A stretch of 6,649 nucleotides of DNA from GWB1-37-8 sp964603935 (GTDB lineage Bacteria; Patescibacteriota; Microgenomatia; Levybacterales; UBA12049). Under the pieces are notes generated by a model. It was not told the DNA's origin and ran no database searches. It worked only from the letters and a program-made list of their open reading frames with translations. The translations under genes were made by a program, and so were the position numbers. Of this stretch, positions 5,591-6,649 are shown piece after piece (the first letter of the stretch is position 1; each line of letters begins with the position of its first letter). Location of the stretch: positions 1 through 6,649 of the forward strand of contig CAZRWL010000035.1 in assembly GCA_964603935.1 (NCBI GenBank), in the 5' to 3' direction.

Positions 5591-5615
5591 CGTATATCAG
5601 AAGTATATTAGTCAA
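5591..5615 (-). promoter_or_regulatory. Degenerate promoter of the decayed copy
   Basis: TTGACT (5610-5615) and TATACG (5591-5596) correspond to the promoter at 4084-4111. The spacer is 13 bp instead of 16, which should weaken it severely. The 8-base distance from the -10 box to ATG is unchanged. Confidence 0.4.
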
Positions 5616-5628
5616 GATTAAGCATTGA

Positions 5629-5637
5629 TGGTATAAT
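5629..5637 (+). promoter_or_regulatory. Extended -10 promoter of tRNA-Ser(TGA)
   Basis: TGG followed by a perfect TATAAT (5632-5637) forms an extended -10 element. The predicted start, near 5644, is about two bases before the tRNA. There is no good -35 box at the usual distance, which extended -10 promoters can do without. Confidence 0.65.
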
Positions 5638-5645
5638 TAACCTCT

Positions 5646-5732
5646 GGAGAGGTCGCTTAGCGGTCTAGAGCGGATGTCTTGAAAACATCTAAGAATGAAA
5701 GTTCTTCGCGAGTTCGAATCTCGCCCTCTCCG
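5646..5732 (+). tRNA. tRNA-Ser(TGA)
   Basis: This class II tRNA has acceptor GGAGAGG (5646-5652) pairing with CCTCTCC (5725-5731) and discriminator G5732. The anticodon stem GATGT/ACATC encloses CTTGAAA, giving anticodon TGA. It reads UCA and, depending on U34 modification, other UCN codons. The variable arm is AAGAA/TTCTT and the T arm is GCGAG/CTCGC with loop TTCGAAT. CCA is not encoded. The transporter gene begins 14 bp later. Confidence 0.97.
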
Positions 5733-5746
5733 CAATTTTTAATTTT

Positions 5747-6250
5747 ATGAGGAAAATTAAAGACGCATTGCATGAGGACTATCTTCGCTCCCTAATGTTT
5801 GGCCTTCAAGACGGCATAGTCTCAACAACAGGCGTTGTTATGGGAATCTCTACGGGAACTGGCGATAAACAAATTATAATCCTGGCTGCGCTTGTTGCTG
5901 TAGCAGTTGAGGCCTCCTCAATGGCCGCAGGACAGTATTCAAGCGAAAAAGCAGTGCACCAGATGGATAAAAGCGGAAAACATACGGATAGCCTTTATAT
6001 TGGCGCGCTTATTATGTTTATTGCCTATCTTGTCGGCGGAGCTTTTTCCATTATTCCAACAATTATCTTTAACCAGCCGATCGCAAAGATAATGGCTATC
6101 GCGTCCTCATTTGCAGGACTTTTTGTCATTGGCTATCTGAAAGGGTATCTTGTTGAACATAAACCCTTGCGCAGCGCAATTGAATTATTCGCCATTGGTT
6201 CCATTGCAACCGCCATCGGAATAGTTGTCGGATATATTCTGAAAGTCTAA
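5747..6250 (+). CDS. Short VIT1/CCC1-family Fe2+/Mn2+ transporter
   Basis: This is a 167-residue integral membrane protein with about five helices (roughly 15-35, 42-62, 83-105, 113-133 and 141-165). The family signature is plain in helix 1 (YLRSLMFGLQDGIVSTTGVV, residues 12-31) and helix 2 (VEASSMAAGQYSSEKA). D22 and M59 fall where VIT1 proteins place their metal-coordinating Asp and Met, as I recall the structure. Family members export Fe2+ or Mn2+ from the cytoplasm, usually by proton exchange. The loop between helices 2 and 3 is only about 20 residues, so the large cytoplasmic metal-binding domain of plant and many bacterial VIT1 proteins is absent. ATG 5747 follows tRNA-Ser(TGA) after an A/T-rich 14-base gap without a Shine-Dalgarno, so it probably shares the tRNA transcript. 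Confidence 0.93.
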   Translation: MRKIKDALHEDYLRSLMFGLQDGIVSTTGVVMGISTGTGDKQIIILAALVAVAVEASSMAAGQYSSEKAVHQMDKSGKHTDSLYIGALIMFIAYLVGGAFSIIPTIIFNQPIAKIMAIASSFAGLFVIGYLKGYLVEHKPLRSAIELFAIGSIATAIGIVVGYILKV

Positions 6251-6275
6251 TTGCGCTACAATTGCCCTCCAAAAT

Positions 6276-6521
6276 TTATTCTCCCAGCTTGTGTTTTTTC
6301 ATAAATGCTTTTCCTGATCCGGATTTTAGATACTTTTCAAAGTTAAAGGCAGTATATTTGTTAGAAAAAGCGAAATATGAAATGAGCCTAATAGGTAAAA
6401 GTGGTTTTGTTGCGGGAACATAACCATTATTGTGTCTTTCAATCCTCTCTTTAAGATTATCCGTACAACCAACATAAGGTCTATCGTTAGAACATTCTAA
6501 GATGTAAACATAGTGGAACAT
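6276..6521 (-). CDS. Small GIY-YIG domain protein (UPF0213/YhbQ-like)
   Basis: This 81-residue protein is a bare GIY-YIG nuclease domain. Visible core positions are Y4-V-Y6 (GIY strand), Y16-V-G18 (YIG strand), R26 in LKERIERHN, H30-N31 and the metal-binding Glu E62 in FEKYLKSGSGKAF. These are the expected catalytic residues, so it is probably an active or recently active DNA nuclease; the cellular role of such stand-alone proteins is unclear. ATG 6521 begins at the usual family N-terminus (M-x-x-YVYIL). It has no Shine-Dalgarno and lies 74 bp downstream of tRNA-Ser(GCT) on the same strand, with hairpins in between. It converges on the transporter gene with a 25-bp gap. Confidence 0.93.
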   Translation of the reverse strand: MFHYVYILECSNDRPYVGCTDNLKERIERHNNGYVPATKPLLPIRLISYFAFSNKYTAFNFEKYLKSGSGKAFMKKHKLGE

Positions 6522-6529
6522 ATTCGAAG

Positions 6530-6584
6530 GCGGACTGCGTCCGCTGGAACCCGATCGAAGCCCTCCTCCGCCCTTTGGGCTTCG
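6530..6584. repeat. Palindromes between tRNA-Ser(GCT) and the GIY-YIG gene
   Basis: GCGGACTGCGTCCGC (6530-6544) is the exact reverse complement of 403-417. A second hairpin pairs CGAAGCCC (6556-6563) with GGGCTTCG (6577-6584) around a 13-base loop, with competing GCCC/GGGC and CCGCC/GGCGG pairings. Relative to tRNA transcription, the 15-mer lies downstream of a tRNA-Ser at both sites. There is no U-run for termination. Confidence 0.65.
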
Positions 6585-6595
6585 GCGGGTGAAAG

Positions 6596-6649
6596 CGGAG
6601 GAGACAGGATTCGAACCTGCGCGAGCCTTACGGCTCAGGGATTTAGCAA
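6596..6649 (-). tRNA. tRNA-Ser(GCT), 5' half outside window
   Basis: The 3' half of a class II tRNA is seen on the minus strand. It begins at anticodon loop TTGCTAA (anticodon GCT, for AGC and AGU), followed by stem half ATCCC. The long variable arm is GAGCC/GGCTC with a GTAA loop. The T arm has loop TTCGAAT with one G-T pair. The acceptor 3' strand is CTCCTCC (6597-6603) with discriminator G. CCA is not encoded. The D arm and acceptor 5' strand lie beyond position 6649. Confidence 0.93.

Noticed and set aside
5383..5628. 81-residue + strand frame
   Set aside because: It is fully antisense to the decayed membrane protein copy, whose homology is on the minus strand, and it has no recognisable content.
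1..6649. TGA recoded as glycine, as in some CPR lineages
   Set aside because: TGA ends the 106-residue gene one base before the next start, and no in-frame TGA interrupts any conserved domain, so the standard bacterial code fits.
1..6649. CRISPR array, insertion sequence, integrase or prophage next to the tRNAs
   Set aside because: There are no regularly spaced direct repeats, no transposase or integrase motif, and no duplicated tRNA 3' end that would mark an att site. The GIY-YIG protein is a bare domain and not a homing endonuclease inside an intron.

Overview
The window reads as chromosomal DNA of a small-genome bacterium, most likely a Patescibacteria/CPR lineage of the Parcubacteria-Microgenomates kind. 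This is an inference from several signs: moderately AT-rich DNA, very tight spacing, no Shine-Dalgarno sequence in front of any gene, the standard code with TGA used as a stop (so not the TGA=Gly code of Gracilibacteria/Absconditabacteria), a small GIY-YIG protein, and several copies of a membrane protein family with W-x-A-P-x-R-P-F and K-S-A-D-W-L motifs that I associate with CPR genomes.

Layout. Positions 3-167 (+) are the 3' end of a W-A-P-R-P family membrane protein gene. A tRNA run follows: Arg(GCG) at 213, Ser(CGA) at 291, a hairpin-rich spacer, and Arg(CCG) at 436. A NUDIX hydrolase gene (523-951) follows 13 bp after it, then tRNA-Ser(GGA) (968-1054). Next is a two-gene operon of unknown function: a 106-residue helical protein (1100-1420) and a 673-residue cysteine-free helical protein with one C-terminal membrane segment (1422-3443). 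Convergent to it is the only complete W-A-P-R-P family gene (3458-4075, -). Divergent from that is a secreted beta-helix protein gene (4221-5357, +). A decayed third copy of the W-A-P-R-P gene (5370-5582, -) follows. Then come tRNA-Ser(TGA) (5646-5732), a short VIT1/CCC1-type Fe/Mn transporter gene (5747-6250), a convergent GIY-YIG gene (6276-6521, -) and a truncated tRNA-Ser(GCT) (6596-6649, -) at the window edge.

The clearest higher-order pattern is in the tRNAs. All six are Ser or Arg species, and the four Ser anticodons (GGA, TGA, CGA, GCT) cover all six serine codons within 6.6 kb. Four of the six are followed on the same strand by a protein gene with no Shine-Dalgarno sequence, so tRNA transcription and processing may supply mRNA 5' ends. 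A 15-bp palindrome lies downstream of two of the tRNA-Ser genes in the same relative orientation. The two-gene unit at 1100-3443 is the best candidate for an undescribed function. I see no defence system, CRISPR array, integrase or insertion sequence. No stretch longer than about 300 bases lacks a gene.
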